Shown here piece by piece: positions 14,533 through 15,142 of a stretch of DNA of 15,142 bases. The stretch's first letter is position 1. Every line of letters starts with the position of its first letter. The notes under the pieces are model-generated. The model saw only the letters and a program-made list of their open reading frames with translations. It was not told where the DNA came from and did no database searches. Made by a program: the position numbers and the translations under genes. The DNA is taken from assembly GCA_946481235.1 (NCBI GenBank), contig CAMLME010000027.1, forward strand, positions 1-15,142, given 5' to 3'. Source of the DNA: an uncultured Methylobacillus sp. (GTDB taxonomy: Bacteria; Pseudomonadota; Gammaproteobacteria; Burkholderiales; Methylophilaceae).

Positions 14533-15142
14533 GCGTATTCCCTTTGAGGAAACGGCTGAATGGGGACGCTTGCCTGTTCCTGCCTGCGCAGAAATGCCTC
14601 GAACATCAGCAATGCCCAGATTTCGGTGCTGTAATCGCGCAGGCCTTTCTGGTGGTGGTCGACCATCTCGCTCAAGAAATCCATCTCGAACAAGCCCGAA
14701 TCCGTCATGTGCGGCCCCAGCAGCGCCGCGCGCGCCTGTGCGCGCAACGGGCCGCGCAGCCAGCTCGCCAGCGGCACCGCAAAGCCCATTTTCGGCCGGT
14801 ATAGCACCTCGTTCGGCAGGTACGCTTCCATGGCTTTCTTGAACACGTACTTGCCTTCCGTGCCATGCAGCTTCAATTCCGGCGGCAGGCCCGCCATCCA
14901 TTCGATCAGCTTGTGGTCCATCAGCGGTTCGCGCACCTCGAGTGCGTGTGCCATGCTGGCGCGATCTACCTTGGTGTTGATGTCGCCCACCAGATAGGTC
15001 TTGTAATCGAGGTATTGAATCGCCGACAGGGGATGTTCGGGCGCATGCACGGCATGGCGGCGCATCACTTCGATGGCCTGGTAGCCCTGCAGTTCCTGCT
15101 TGAAGCGCGTGCTGAACAGGCGCCCGCGCAGCTCATCCGATA
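14529..15142 (-). CDS. XrtA/PEP-CTERM system amidotransferase-like asparagine synthetase, C-terminal part
   Basis: Only the last 204 or so codons lie in the window. The frame is open to the right edge, so the N-terminal glutaminase domain and PP-loop are outside. The visible part begins near SDELRGRLFSTRFK and contains YLDYKTYLVGDINTKVDRAS, ALEVREPLMDHKLIEW, the C-terminal Lys-Tyr motif EGKYVFKKA, and RPKMGFAVPLASWLRGPL. These match the C-terminal asparagine synthetase domain, in particular the amidotransferase of exosortase A loci. The full enzyme would transfer glutamine nitrogen to an activated carboxylate, possibly on the exopolysaccharide. Whether its N-terminal Cys is present cannot be seen here. 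It is the first visible gene of the minus-strand operon that ends with the O-glycosylation ligase. Confidence 0.88.
   Translation of the reverse strand, partial: SDELRGRLFSTRFKQELQGYQAIEVMRRHAVHAPEHPLSAIQYLDYKTYLVGDINTKVDRASMAHALEVREPLMDHKLIEWMAGLPPELKLHGTEGKYVFKKAMEAYLPNEVLYRPKMGFAVPLASWLRGPLRAQARAALLGPHMTDSGLFEMDFLSEMVDHHQKGLRDYSTEIWALLMFEAFLRRQEQASVPIQPFPQREYA

Noticed and set aside
14533..14901. Long N-terminal extension of the methyltransferase frame
   Set aside because: It runs antisense-free inside the amidotransferase gene in another frame, is Gly/Ala/Arg-rich, and the ATGA overlap at 14532 gives a natural start.

Overview
The window looks like part of an exopolysaccharide locus of the exosortase A (XrtA, formerly EpsH) type from a Gram-negative bacterium, most likely a betaproteobacterium. 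The support is the high GC content, the gene families, and above all a membrane protein of the 'exosortase A system-associated O-glycosylation ligase' type beside an XrtA-type amidotransferase. The organism is inferred from gene families recognised by eye. No rRNA, tRNA, insertion sequence, CRISPR array or PEP-CTERM protein was found, and xrtA itself is not in the window. It may lie beyond the right edge, upstream of the amidotransferase.

Layout, left to right. (1) Positions 1-1866, plus strand: the 3' part of a TPR protein with a Pro/Ala-rich tail, then a family 2 glycosyltransferase (GT2). (2) Positions 1922-6510, minus strand: a tightly packed four-gene run, read from right to left as a QueC-like PP-loop protein, a polysaccharide pyruvyl transferase, a GT2 enzyme and a Wzx-type flippase. 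(3) Positions 6511-6751: a divergent intergenic region with a candidate promoter and a GC-rich hairpin in the leader of the minus-strand run. (4) Positions 6752-9871, plus strand: a secreted Kelch-type beta-propeller protein and an asparagine-synthetase-like enzyme that lacks the N-terminal catalytic cysteine. (5) Positions 9832-15142, minus strand: an operon read from right to left as XrtA-type amidotransferase (partial), methyltransferase, two family 4 glycosyltransferases (GT4) and the O-glycosylation ligase. Its junctions are ATGA overlaps or a 2-nt gap. Its last gene overlaps the plus-strand asparagine-synthetase-like gene tail to tail by 40 bp.

Taken together, the genes could build a repeat unit (four glycosyltransferases), decorate it (pyruvyl transferase, methyltransferase, two amidotransferase-like enzymes and the QueC-like protein), export it (flippase) and polymerise or ligate it (Wzy/WaaL-like membrane protein). 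The most unusual points are the QueC-like ATPase inside a glycan operon, the Cys-less asparagine-synthetase-like enzyme, and the presence of three PP-loop ATP pyrophosphatase-type enzymes in about 10 kb.
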